A stretch of 17,784 nt of DNA from Bacillota bacterium. GTDB lineage: Bacteria > Bacillota > Clostridia > Clostridiales > Caloramatoraceae. This document shows, piece by piece, positions 1 to 7,879 of the stretch. The notes beneath the pieces are model-generated. The model was given only the letters and a program-made list of their open reading frames with translations, was not told where the DNA came from and ran no database searches. A program made the translations under genes and the position numbers. Every line of letters begins with the position of its first letter. The first letter of the stretch is position 1. The stretch is from NCBI GenBank assembly GCA_023389275.1, contig JAEWEN010000113.1, forward strand, positions 1 through 17,784, written 5' to 3'.

Positions 1-2
1 AT

Positions 3-1577
3 GCTAAAAGTGGAAAGCTTTATACAGCATGTTCAACTCCAGTTTGGGATGGACTATCTGTTTTAACAAATAGTAAAAAAGTAAGGGAAACTAGAAAAAC
101 TATATTAGAGCTTTTACTTGTAGATCATCCAAAGGATTGTTTAGGATGTGTAAGAAATGGAAACTGTGAACTCCAAACTTTAGCATATGAATATAATGTT
201 CGTGAAATAAAATTTGAACAAGGTGAGAGAGAAGTTTATATAGATAGTAGTAGTACAAACTCAATTGGAAGAAATCCTGAAAAGTGTATTAAGTGTGGAA
301 GATGTCTTGATGCTTGTAAAAATGTTCAAGGTATAGGTGTACTTGCATATGCAAACAGAGCAGAAAAATATACAGTAAGCACAGCATATTCAGAAAAGCT
401 TGATACAACTTCATGTGTTTACTGTGGACAATGTGTTGCAGTATGTCCAGTTGGAGCACTTTATGAAAAAGAAGAAATAGAAAAGGTATGGGATGCTATA
501 CACAATAAAGACATGCATGTAATAGTTCAGCCTGCGCCTGCTATTAGAGTAGCTATAGGTGAAGAATTTGGAATGGAAAGTGGAACAATAGCTACAGGAA
601 AATTAGTTACTATGCTTAGAAAAATAGGATTTGATAAAGTTTTTGATACTAATTTTGGAGCAGATTTAACAATTATGGAAGAAGCTCATGAGTTTATTGA
701 TAGAGTTAAAAATAATGGTACGCTTCCTATGATTACATCTTGCTGTCCAGGATGGATAACTCACGTTGAAAAAATGGCACCAAAAATAATAGATAATATT
801 TCAACATGTCAATCACCTCATGAAATGCTAGGAGCTATAGCTAAAACTTATTATGCAGAGAAAATAGGAGTAGATGTTAATAACATATTTGTAGTATCTA
901 TTATGCCTTGTACTGCTAAAAAAGATGAAAAAGAAAAAGTTTTTATTGATGGAACTAATATAAAAAATGTTGATGCTGTTTTAACAACTAGAGAAATAGC
1001 TAAAATGTTTAAAGAAACAGGAATTGACTTTATGTCACTAGATGAAGGAGAATTTGATTCAACTCTTGGAGAAAGTACAGGTGCTGCATCTATATTTGGT
1101 GTAACAGGTGGAGTTATGGAAGCTGCACTTAGAACAGCATATGAGTCTATAACAGGAGAGGAACTTTTAAATGTAGACTTTACATCTGTTAGAGGAAATG
1201 ATTTAGTTAAAGAAGCAACTATTAAAGTTGGAGATATGGATGTTAATGTTGCAGTTGTTAATGGAATCAAAAATGTTAAAAGTATAATAGAAGATATTGA
1301 AAATGGAAACAGTAAATATCATTTTATAGAAGTAATGGCTTGCCCAGGTGGTTGTGTTGGCGGAGGTGGACAACCTTTTGGAAATACTGCGGAAAAATTA
1401 AACAGACAAAAAGCAAGTTATACAATAGATAAAAATAAAAGTATTAGAAAATCACATGAAAATAGGGAAATACAAACACTTTACAAAGAGTATTTAGGAG
1501 AGCCATTAAGTCATAAGGCACATAAGCTTTTACATACTCATTATGAAGATAAAAGTAGTAAATGTATAAATAAATAA
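3..1577 (+). CDS. hydA: [FeFe] hydrogenase, 5'-truncated by the window edge
   Basis: This enzyme reversibly reduces protons to H2, normally with ferredoxin, in the cytoplasm. The reading frame is open from the window edge for 524 codons, so the ATG at 513 is internal and not the start. In visible numbering, C10 is the last ligand of an N-terminal [2Fe-2S] domain. H42, C46, C49 and C55 form the His-Cys3 [4Fe-4S] site. Two [4Fe-4S] ferredoxin motifs follow (CIKCGRC at about 95 and CVYCGQC at about 138). The H-cluster motifs are TSCCPGW (245-251), MPCTAKKDE (301-309) and MACPGGCVGGGGQP (445-458). Adding 52 to each position reproduces the numbering of Clostridium pasteurianum CpI as I recall it, so about 52 residues are missing and the full length would be near 576. 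The proton-path residues E227, E230, C247 and S267 are all present. Family assignment is very secure; the electron donor is inferred. Confidence 0.97.
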   Translation, partial: AKSGKLYTACSTPVWDGLSVLTNSKKVRETRKTILELLLVDHPKDCLGCVRNGNCELQTLAYEYNVREIKFEQGEREVYIDSSSTNSIGRNPEKCIKCGRCLDACKNVQGIGVLAYANRAEKYTVSTAYSEKLDTTSCVYCGQCVAVCPVGALYEKEEIEKVWDAIHNKDMHVIVQPAPAIRVAIGEEFGMESGTIATGKLVTMLRKIGFDKVFDTNFGADLTIMEEAHEFIDRVKNNGTLPMITSCCPGWITHVEKMAPKIIDNISTCQSPHEMLGAIAKTYYAEKIGVDVNNIFVVSIMPCTAKKDEKEKVFIDGTNIKNVDAVLTTREIAKMFKETGIDFMSLDEGEFDSTLGESTGAASIFGVTGGVMEAALRTAYESITGEELLNVDFTSVRGNDLVKEATIKVGDMDVNVAVVNGIKNVKSIIEDIENGNSKYHFIEVMACPGGCVGGGGQPFGNTAEKLNRQKASYTIDKNKSIRKSHENREIQTLYKEYLGEPLSHKAHKLLHTHYEDKSSKCINK

Positions 1578-1616
1578 AATAAAAGTAGCACTTAAATTTA
1601 AGTGCTACTTTTATTT
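1577..1616 (+). terminator. Hydrogenase terminator
   Basis: A perfect 40-base inverted repeat begins at the last base of the hydrogenase stop codon, with core AAAAGTAGCACTTAAA followed by its complement. The 3' arm runs into a T-rich tail (ATTTATTT). The A and T runs are symmetrical, so it could also work on transcripts from the other strand. Confidence 0.85.
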
Positions 1617-1618
1617 AT

Positions 1619-1647
1619 TTGAAATATATCTCTTAAAGTCATATAAT
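1619..1647 (+). promoter_or_regulatory. Sigma-A-type promoter for the DMT transporter
   Basis: TTGAAA at 1619-1624 and a perfect TATAAT at 1642-1647 are separated by 17 bases. Start of transcription would fall near 1654, leaving a leader of about 27 bases. It lies just after the hydrogenase terminator, so the transporter is probably its own transcription unit. Confidence 0.75.
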
Positions 1648-1680
1648 TTTATAGGATAAAATAAATTAGGGAGTATTTTT

Positions 1681-2595
1681 ATGGAAAACTGTTTGAAGAA
1701 AAAAACAAAAATAGCATTAGTAGCAATTTTTTGTTCTATATTATGGGGAAGTGCATTTCCAGTTTTAAAAATTAGCTACAGTGAAATGGGAATAGAATCT
1801 GACACATTTGGAAAGATTCTTTTAGCAGGAATAAGATTTTTTATAGCTGCAATACTTATATTAATAATATTAAAGCTTTTTATAAAGCAGCCTCTAACTG
1901 TAAATAAAAAAGACATTGGTAAATTAACCATACTTGGCTTTTTACAAACAGCAGGATATTATTTTTTCTTTTATATAGGACTTTCAAATACATCAAGTAT
2001 GAAAGGAGCTATTTTGTCATCTTTAGAAAATTTTTTAGTTGTTATATTAGCACACTATGTATATAAAAATGATAAAATAAATAATGGAAAAATAATAGGA
2101 CTTATTCTTGGATTTGTTGGAATTATATTTGCAAACTGGGGAAAGCAATTTAATTTTGATTTTAATGTAAATGGTGAAGGGTTTATGATATTAGCTACTT
2201 TTTTTGGAGCTTTTGCAACTATACTATCTAAAAAACTTTGTAGTACTATAAATCCATTTTTAGCCAATGCTTATCAAATGATAATAGGATCTTTAATGTT
2301 AATATTAATAGGAGTAGTTTTTAAAGGTTACTTATATATGCATTTTAATGCAGTATCATTTTGGCTTTTAATTTACTCAGCTGTTTTATCTTCAGTAGCA
2401 TTTTCCCTATGGTTTAGACTTTTAAAAAATAATAAAGCCGGGGAAATTGTAATGTATAGGTTTATAATTCCAGTATCAGGTGTTATACTTTCAGCACTTT
2501 TTATAAAAGGAGAAAGTATGAATTTAAATATTATAATTTCTCTAATACTTGTTTCATTAGGAGTTTATATTGTAAATAAAACTTCAGAAAATTAA
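1681..2595 (+). CDS. DMT-superfamily transporter with two EamA domains
   Basis: The 304-residue protein is almost entirely hydrophobic. It fits the ten-helix drug/metabolite transporter fold, with one EamA repeat at about residues 12-152 and the second at about 167-299. The first helix carries the typical ILWGSAFPVLK segment. Such proteins usually export amino acids, metabolites or toxic compounds across the cytoplasmic membrane, but the substrate cannot be read from sequence. The start is set by an AGGGAG ribosome-binding site at about 1667-1672, 8 bases before the ATG. The gene has its own promoter just upstream, stands alone between two terminators, and converges with the ABC operon. The length is normal for the family and nothing looks truncated. 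Confidence 0.88.
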   Translation: MENCLKKKTKIALVAIFCSILWGSAFPVLKISYSEMGIESDTFGKILLAGIRFFIAAILILIILKLFIKQPLTVNKKDIGKLTILGFLQTAGYYFFFYIGLSNTSSMKGAILSSLENFLVVILAHYVYKNDKINNGKIIGLILGFVGIIFANWGKQFNFDFNVNGEGFMILATFFGAFATILSKKLCSTINPFLANAYQMIIGSLMLILIGVVFKGYLYMHFNAVSFWLLIYSAVLSSVAFSLWFRLLKNNKAGEIVMYRFIIPVSGVILSALFIKGESMNLNIIISLILVSLGVYIVNKTSEN

Positions 2596-2624
2596 AAAAT
2601 GCTAGCTTTAAGCTAGCATTTTTT
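2594..2624. terminator. Bidirectional terminator between convergent genes
   Basis: A 15-base arm (AAAAAATGCTAGCTT) and its exact complement surround a central T. The A run on one side and T run on the other give each strand a U-tail. It begins inside the DMT stop codon region and reaches the stop codon of the convergent ABC ATPase at 2623-2625, so it serves both genes. Confidence 0.88.
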
Positions 2625-3657
2625 AATATAATATTTTATATTCTGTATCAGGGTTTAAAGAAACAGAAACATTATCTCCTATATTAAAATCTTTATTTTT
2701 ATTAGAAATACTTTTAATAAAAATATCTCCTTGAGATGCTACTTCATAAATGTAACTATCTCCAATATATTCTTTGCCTTTTATATAAAGATTTGAATTT
2801 TCATCTTTACTTAAAATAATATCTTCGCTTTTTATAACAAGTTTACATGGTATTGCTTCTTTTATATTATTTTTAAATTTTAAGTTATTAAATATTCCAA
2901 CATTACTTTTAAAGCTATCTTCTTTAAATATTCCATCTAGTATATTACAGTTTCCAAAAAATTTAGCTACTTCAATACTGTTAGGAGACTCATAAATTTC
3001 TTTAGGTGTTCCTATTTGAAGTATTTCTCCATCATTCATTAGTGCAATTTTATCTGAAAGAGTAAGTGCTTCTTCTTTATCGTGGGTTATAAATATTATA
3101 GTAAGGTTAAGGTCTTTATGAAGTTTTTTTATTAAACTTCTCATAGAAGAGCGAAGATTTATATCAAGGCTTGAAAATGGTTCATCAAGTAAAAGTATAT
3201 CGGGGGCAGTAATTAAAGCTCTACCTAAAGAAACTCTTTGTTTTTGTCCTCCAGATAAGCTTTTTGGATACATATTCTCTAGTCCATTTAATTCTAAAAC
3301 ATCTAATATGTAATTTACTTTGTTTTTTATTTCTTCTTTAGGCATTTTTAAAACCTTAAGTCCAAAAGCTAGGTTATCATAAACTTTCATATGTGGAAAT
3401 AAAAAAGGCTCTTGAAGAACAAATGGTAAATTTCTTTTTTCCATTGGAATGTTTATTATAGATTCTCCATTTATTTTTATATCTCCACTATCAACAGAAT
3501 ATATTCCAGATATAGCTTTTAGTGTAGTGGTTTTTCCACATCCTGAAAAGCCTAGTAGAGAGAAAAACTCTCCTTTTTCTATTGATAAATTTATATTCTT
3601 AAGAATAGTTTTATTACCTAGCACTTTAGTTAAATTACTTATTTCAATATAGCTCAT
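2623..3657 (-). CDS. ABC importer ATPase of the MalK/PotA/FbpC type
   Basis: This is the cytoplasmic motor of the importer encoded just upstream. The 344-residue protein has Walker A GFSGCGKT (36-43), the Q-loop glutamine at 82, signature LSGGQ (134-138), Walker B ILLLDE (154-159) and the switch histidine H192. About 110 further residues fit a C-terminal TOBE domain. E. coli YnjD, the counterpart in the YnjBCD system, lacks this extension, so the ATPase looks closer to the spermidine, iron and sulfate importer ATPases. It is the last gene of the four-gene minus-strand operon. An AGGAGG site sits in the 9-base gap after the permease stop (TAG at 3667-3669). The fold is certain; the substrate is not known. 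Confidence 0.93.
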   Translation of the reverse strand: MSYIEISNLTKVLGNKTILKNINLSIEKGEFFSLLGFSGCGKTTTLKAISGIYSVDSGDIKINGESIINIPMEKRNLPFVLQEPFLFPHMKVYDNLAFGLKVLKMPKEEIKNKVNYILDVLELNGLENMYPKSLSGGQKQRVSLGRALITAPDILLLDEPFSSLDINLRSSMRSLIKKLHKDLNLTIIFITHDKEEALTLSDKIALMNDGEILQIGTPKEIYESPNSIEVAKFFGNCNILDGIFKEDSFKSNVGIFNNLKFKNNIKEAIPCKLVIKSEDIILSKDENSNLYIKGKEYIGDSYIYEVASQGDIFIKSISNKNKDFNIGDNVSVSLNPDTEYKILY

Positions 3658-3666
3658 TTTAACCTC

Positions 3667-4440
3667 CTAATTTTGCAATTTGGTTTTGTAGTATTTTTCT
3701 AATACTTTTTCAAGTAACAATAATATTATAAAGCTAGATAGTATATATAACAAACTATAAGCTGATGAAAGAACTCTATCTCCATTTTGTATATATGGAA
3801 TCATAATAATAGGTAAAGTAACAATTTTACCTCCTCCTATTAAAAAGGTAGTAAAGTATTGATTAAAAGCAATTATATATACAAATGTAAAACAAGAAAT
3901 AATTCCAGGTGTTATTATTGGAAATGTAACTTTGAAAAAAGCATTAAAAGGAGATGCCCCTAAATTTTTAGCTACAACTTCATAATCATCACCAACTAAT
4001 AATAAAACATCTAAAATTAGTCTTATAGCATAAGGTATACAAGGGATTGAGTTAATTAAAATTACACCTAAAACTGTATTATTTAGATGTAGTTTTATAA
4101 ATAAAAGATGTATACCCATAGTTATTGATGTTAAAGGCAGTATTAAAGGACTTGTAAATAAAAGCATAAAAAATTGTTTACCTTTAAGGTTTTTATATGT
4201 AAGGGATTTTGCAGCAGGTATACATATTAATAGTGTAAAAATTGTTGTAAAAAGTCCTATTAAAATGCTTTTTAAAGTTAATATAATAGAGTCTTTAGAA
4301 AAAGCAGCTAAAAGCCCTCTAGTTGTAAAGCTTTCAGGTAATATATTAGGATATTCCCAGTTAAAAGAAAAGGAATATACAAGAAGTATAAGTAAAGGAG
4401 AAGCAAATACAATAAATAAAATAAGTGAAAGTTTTTTCAT
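3667..4440 (-). CDS. ABC importer permease, second subunit
   Basis: This 257-residue protein has about six membrane helices. It carries the EAA-loop that contacts the ATPase (EVVAKNLGASPFNAFFKVTFP, within about residues 154-175), with the conserved glycine in NLGAS. It is the binding-protein-dependent permease type seen with spermidine, iron and thiamine importers. Its ATG directly follows the stop codon of the other permease with no intervening base, and its AGGAGGAG site lies inside the end of that gene, so translation is probably coupled. It should pair with the other permease as a heterodimer. E. coli YnjC joins both halves in one chain; here they are separate genes. Confidence 0.9.
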   Translation of the reverse strand: MKKLSLILFIVFASPLLILLVYSFSFNWEYPNILPESFTTRGLLAAFSKDSIILTLKSILIGLFTTIFTLLICIPAAKSLTYKNLKGKQFFMLLFTSPLILPLTSITMGIHLLFIKLHLNNTVLGVILINSIPCIPYAIRLILDVLLLVGDDYEVVAKNLGASPFNAFFKVTFPIITPGIISCFTFVYIIAFNQYFTTFLIGGGKIVTLPIIMIPYIQNGDRVLSSAYSLLYILSSFIILLLLEKVLEKYYKTKLQN

Positions 4441-5295
4441 TTAAATCTCCTCCTTTAAAGAATTTTTATATAAAGGTGCATATAGTAATAGTAAAATAAG
4501 TGATATAAAAATAATAAATATATTTATTGCCATTGCATATGGTCTATTGAAAATATCGGCGCTAGAATATTCAATATAGGCTTTAACTGCAAGTGATTTT
4601 GGTACAGTAGCTCCAATTAAATATGGGGTTTCAAAAGATGAAAAAGAAAAAGAAAATATAATTAAAAAGCTAGTAAGTATTCCTTTTTTACATATAGGAA
4701 TAACTATATGTAAAAATATATATATTGAGTTTGCACCTAGGTTCTTAGCTGAATAAAAAATTTCTTTAGGTATTTTAGAAATAATTCCAAAAATAATTAA
4801 GGTTATAAAAGGGGTTTCCTTCCAAATATAAGTTAATATTATTCCAATTCCAAAAGAATCATTTATTAAAAGAGGAAAATCGTTTAAGTCATTTATAATT
4901 CCTATATTATAAAGAATTCTAGATATAAGTCCAGATTTTGAAAAAATAGTAATTATTATTAATACAACAATTACATGTGGTATTATAATTGGAAATTTTA
5001 AAAAGCTTAGTTTTTTATCTGCACATTTTACATGTAGTAAATATGCAAGTACAGTTCCGATTATTAAAGATATAATTGATGATATAAAACTAAATTTTAA
5101 TGTGAATACAAAAGAAGATATAAATGATTTATCATTAAAAAGCTTTATATAACTATCAAGTGTAAAGTTATTAAGGCCAATAGATGGGATAAACCCAAGG
5201 CTTTGAAGTAGGGAATTTCCTATTCCAAAGCCTAAAGTAATTATTAAAAATAAACTGCAAGGTAAAAGTAATATATATTTAGTATATTTTCTCAA
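4441..5295 (-). CDS. ABC importer permease, first subunit (TTG start)
   Basis: This 284-residue protein has about six membrane helices and an EAA-loop (IFYSAKNLGANSIYIFLHIV) resembling that of its partner. The frame has no ATG at the right place. The likely start is TTG at 5295-5293, 8 bases after AAAGGATG, which overlaps the stop codon (TGA, 5304-5302) of the binding-protein gene. The gap is only 6 bases. A TTG start usually lowers initiation, so this subunit may be kept in step with the others by coupling; that is inference. The protein would form the channel with the second permease. Confidence 0.88.
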   Translation of the reverse strand: MRKYTKYILLLPCSLFLIITLGFGIGNSLLQSLGFIPSIGLNNFTLDSYIKLFNDKSFISSFVFTLKFSFISSIISLIIGTVLAYLLHVKCADKKLSFLKFPIIIPHVIVVLIIITIFSKSGLISRILYNIGIINDLNDFPLLINDSFGIGIILTYIWKETPFITLIIFGIISKIPKEIFYSAKNLGANSIYIFLHIVIPICKKGILTSFLIIFSFSFSSFETPYLIGATVPKSLAVKAYIEYSSADIFNRPYAMAINIFIIFISLILLLLYAPLYKNSLKEEI

Positions 5296-5301
5296 TGTTT
5301 A

Positions 5302-6528
5302 TCATCCTTTAAGTACATATTCTTGCCAAATTTCTTCTATAATAGGTACTAAGTGAGCAGCAGGCTCTGGGTATCTATTATTAAAAAGTGTTTCTACAGG
5401 TAAAATAGATGATGGTATGTTAATTTTTTCAAGCATTGCTTTTTCATCATCTGAAAGTTTAGAAGTATCTAGTACAGGTAAATCTCCTAAAACCTTAGGA
5501 TCATATTTGGTAATTTGCATTTTAGGTGTTAATATTTCATTTGCAACAACCATAGCTCCATTTTTATTTTCAGCATTAAAAGGAATAGCAACAAAATGAG
5601 TATTTCCTATTGTACCTTTTTCAAAAATAGAAGAAACTGCACTTTTTGGATATTCACCTAATTCTTTTTTAACTTCAATAGAGTTAGGATTATAGCTTAT
5701 TGTTCCTATAACTTCTTTGTCTGCAAACATATTATTAAGCTGAGCTAAAGTTGAAGGATAAGTTTTTCCTTCATTCCATAAATAAGGCTTTAATGAAACT
5801 AAATAGTCAAGTGCTGGTTTTATAGCCTCTTTAATTTTTTCTTTATCATTAGGAAGGTTTTTGAAAATATCTGGTCCTAAAATATCATATATTACATTTC
5901 TAACAAATACACTTCCAGTAAAATCAGGAGGTGCAGGGTATGTATATTTTCCTGGATTCTCTTTACATAAATTTAAAAGATCAGTAGTGTTTTTAGGGAT
6001 ATTTTTCACAACATCACTATCATAAACCATAACTAATTGTGCTTTACCATATGGTGATTCATATCCTTCAATAGGATATCCAAAGTCAGTAGTTGCATCA
6101 CTAGATTTAGTATCTATATATTTTTCAAAGTTTGGAAGCTTATCTACATATGGTCCATATAAAAGGTTAGCTTTTTTAGCAGAATAGAAGTTTTCACCAT
6201 TTATCCAAACTAAATCAATTGTACCCTTTGAATTTCCTTGTTTTTCGCCTATAAGTTTATTTAGAATATCTTCAATATTCATAGGCACTCTTTTTAAAGT
6301 AATATTATATTTTTCTTTTACTTCTTTAGCTAGGGTATTATCTACCCATTTATTAAAAGCCTCATCTCCTCCAAAACCGTAAAAGTTAACTGTTGTACCT
6401 TTTGAAGATTCTAAGGCTTTTTCATATGAAATATCTTCAGCTTTATTTGAAGAGTCATTTGATTTACAGGATGTAAATGTAAATAAAGCTAAAATAATAA
6501 TTAAAATAGATGATATAATTTTTTTCAT
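5302..6528 (-). CDS. ynjB: YnjB-like substrate-binding lipoprotein
   Basis: This is the extracellular binding protein of the importer. The 408-residue chain starts with a lipoprotein signal peptide (MKKII, then a hydrophobic stretch) and a lipobox ending FTSC, making C21 the lipidated residue. The segments DLVWINGENF, ESPYGKAQL, TYPAPPDFTG, YLWNEGKTYPS and GNTHFVAIP match, from memory, the pattern of E. coli YnjB, a periplasmic binding protein of unsettled substrate. The start is supported by AGGAGGA just before the ATG. It is the first gene of the operon, as is common for binding proteins made in excess. No TPP riboswitch core (CTGAGA) is visible upstream, which argues weakly against thiamine control. 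Being a lipoprotein, it is a possible substrate of the Lit-like protein encoded at 7866-8534. Confidence 0.85.
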   Translation of the reverse strand: MKKIISSILIIILALFTFTSCKSNDSSNKAEDISYEKALESSKGTTVNFYGFGGDEAFNKWVDNTLAKEVKEKYNITLKRVPMNIEDILNKLIGEKQGNSKGTIDLVWINGENFYSAKKANLLYGPYVDKLPNFEKYIDTKSSDATTDFGYPIEGYESPYGKAQLVMVYDSDVVKNIPKNTTDLLNLCKENPGKYTYPAPPDFTGSVFVRNVIYDILGPDIFKNLPNDKEKIKEAIKPALDYLVSLKPYLWNEGKTYPSTLAQLNNMFADKEVIGTISYNPNSIEVKKELGEYPKSAVSSIFEKGTIGNTHFVAIPFNAENKNGAMVVANEILTPKMQITKYDPKVLGDLPVLDTSKLSDDEKAMLEKINIPSSILPVETLFNNRYPEPAAHLVPIIEEIWQEYVLKG

Positions 6529-6559
6529 CCTAGTCCTCCTTATTTAACATAAAATTCCT

Positions 6560-6565
6560 ATTATA
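6560..6565 (-). promoter_or_regulatory. Possible -10 element for the ABC operon
   Basis: A perfect TATAAT on the minus strand lies 31 bases before the ynjB ATG. No convincing -35 hexamer sits 16-18 bases upstream (best is TACAAC), so the assignment is tentative. Confidence 0.35.
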
Positions 6566-6598
6566 TTCTAATATACAAAGGAGTTGTAGCACAAATAG

Positions 6599-6647
6599 AA
6601 AAAAACTATATCAAAATCTGTTGTCGTATTTTAAAATAATTTGATAT
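6599..6647 (-). terminator. Weak candidate terminator of the lit-aminopeptidase unit
   Basis: On the minus strand ATATCAAA, overlapping the aminopeptidase stop codon, can pair with TTTGATAT 24 bases later, followed by A-G and seven T. The stem is short and AT-only except for one G-C pair, and the loop is long, so read-through into the ABC operon is possible. Confidence 0.4.
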
Positions 6648-7879
6648 TAAAAAGTAAATTCACCATTTTCAAAAATAAGAATTTCTTTATTGTCAAATGT
6701 TGTTGCTAAAATATTTAAGTCATTAGAACCTATCATAAAATCTACATGGGTTATTGATATATTTCCTCCAAGAGATTTAATTTTATCATCATCTAAATCT
6801 CCACCATCTTTTAAATTTGTAGGATAACAGCTTCCAAGTGCAAAGTGACATGAAGCGTTTTCATCAAATAGTGTAGAATAAAGAACTGTATTTGTTTGAT
6901 TTATTGGAGAAGAATATGGAACTAAAGCTATTTCACCTAAATATTTTGAACCTTCATCTGTTTCAAGTAAATTTTTTAAAACATCTTCCCCTTTTTCAGC
7001 GGAAAAGTCAACAACTTTACCATTTTCAAATTTAAATGAGAAATTTTCAATAAGGTTTCCTCTATAATTTAAAGGTTTCGTAGATTTAACAACTCCATTT
7101 ACAGAATCAAACTTTGGAAGTGTAAAAACCTCTTCTGTAGGTATATTTGCAACAAAGTATATTCCTTTTTGACTATTTTCTCCTCCACCTTGCCATACAG
7201 CATTTTCAGGAAGATCAAGACTTATATCCATAGTTGATGATTTGTATTTTAAGTTTTTAATTTTTAGCTTGTTTAAATGACCAATTCTTTTTTCAATTAA
7301 ATTAAGATGGTTTTCCCATTCTTTAATAGGATCTGTACAATTTACTCTAGTTGTTTCAAAAATAATATCATAAAGTTTATTAAATGCTTCATCACAAGGT
7401 AAATCTGGGAATACTTTTTTACTCCATTCAATAGATGGAACTTGTGCTATACACCATGTTGCTTTAGAAGAAGAAGTATAGTCAGAATGCTTTTTTAAAG
7501 CTATTCCACTTGCTTTTGAAACCTTAGCAATTTTTAAAGGATCAACATTTGATAAAAGATTAGGGTTAGGACTTCTTACATATAAATATGCAGCATTTTC
7601 TAAATCAGCTGTTTCAAACATAGAAACTAAAAATTCAGGGAAAAAATCTAAATGCTTTTCATCTGAATAGTCATAACGAAGTTTTGTAGCTTCATCACAG
7701 CTCCAGTTTATATGTACATATTTACTTCCTCTTTCATATGCTTTTTTAGCTATGTTTAAAGCAAAATCCTTATGATCTATTGGAGCATCAAGAATTAGAA
7801 TTTGATCTTTTTGTATGTTTATTCCTTTCTCTACAAGAAGTTTTGCATAATTGTTTAGTTTATCATTAAAGCTTAACAT
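6647..7879 (-). CDS. M29-family metallo-aminopeptidase (AmpS/PepS type)
   Basis: This enzyme removes N-terminal amino acids from peptides in the cytoplasm with a two-metal centre. The 410-residue length is standard for family M29 (AmpS of Staphylococcus, AmpT/PepS relatives). The expected metal ligands can be placed: E250 in PTEEVFT, E316 in LGEIALV, H345 in CHFALG, and H378 and D380 in THVDFMIGS. No signal peptide is present. An AAGGAGG site sits 9 bases before the ATG, inside the end of the upstream gene; the two genes overlap by 14 bases, so they are co-transcribed and probably translationally coupled. The pairing with a membrane protein gene is not explained by either function. Peptide salvage in an amino-acid-fermenting cell is a reasonable but inferred role. 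Confidence 0.93.
   Translation of the reverse strand: MLSFNDKLNNYAKLLVEKGINIQKDQILILDAPIDHKDFALNIAKKAYERGSKYVHINWSCDEATKLRYDYSDEKHLDFFPEFLVSMFETADLENAAYLYVRSPNPNLLSNVDPLKIAKVSKASGIALKKHSDYTSSSKATWCIAQVPSIEWSKKVFPDLPCDEAFNKLYDIIFETTRVNCTDPIKEWENHLNLIEKRIGHLNKLKIKNLKYKSSTMDISLDLPENAVWQGGGENSQKGIYFVANIPTEEVFTLPKFDSVNGVVKSTKPLNYRGNLIENFSFKFENGKVVDFSAEKGEDVLKNLLETDEGSKYLGEIALVPYSSPINQTNTVLYSTLFDENASCHFALGSCYPTNLKDGGDLDDDKIKSLGGNISITHVDFMIGSNDLNILATTFDNKEILIFENGEFTF

Noticed and set aside
851..1270. A 139-codon open frame on the minus strand inside the hydrogenase gene
   Set aside because: Its product is low-complexity (S, T, V, P rich) with no recognisable domain, it has no ribosome-binding site, and it lies opposite strongly conserved H-cluster motifs. 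It is a shadow frame, as are other antisense frames inside the DMT, ABC, cob and gcv genes.
6529..6646. A TPP or other riboswitch upstream of the YnjB-type operon
   Set aside because: The gap is 118 bases, partly taken by a possible terminator. I see neither the CTGAGA nor the ACCTGAT-like core of a TPP riboswitch, nor another known class.
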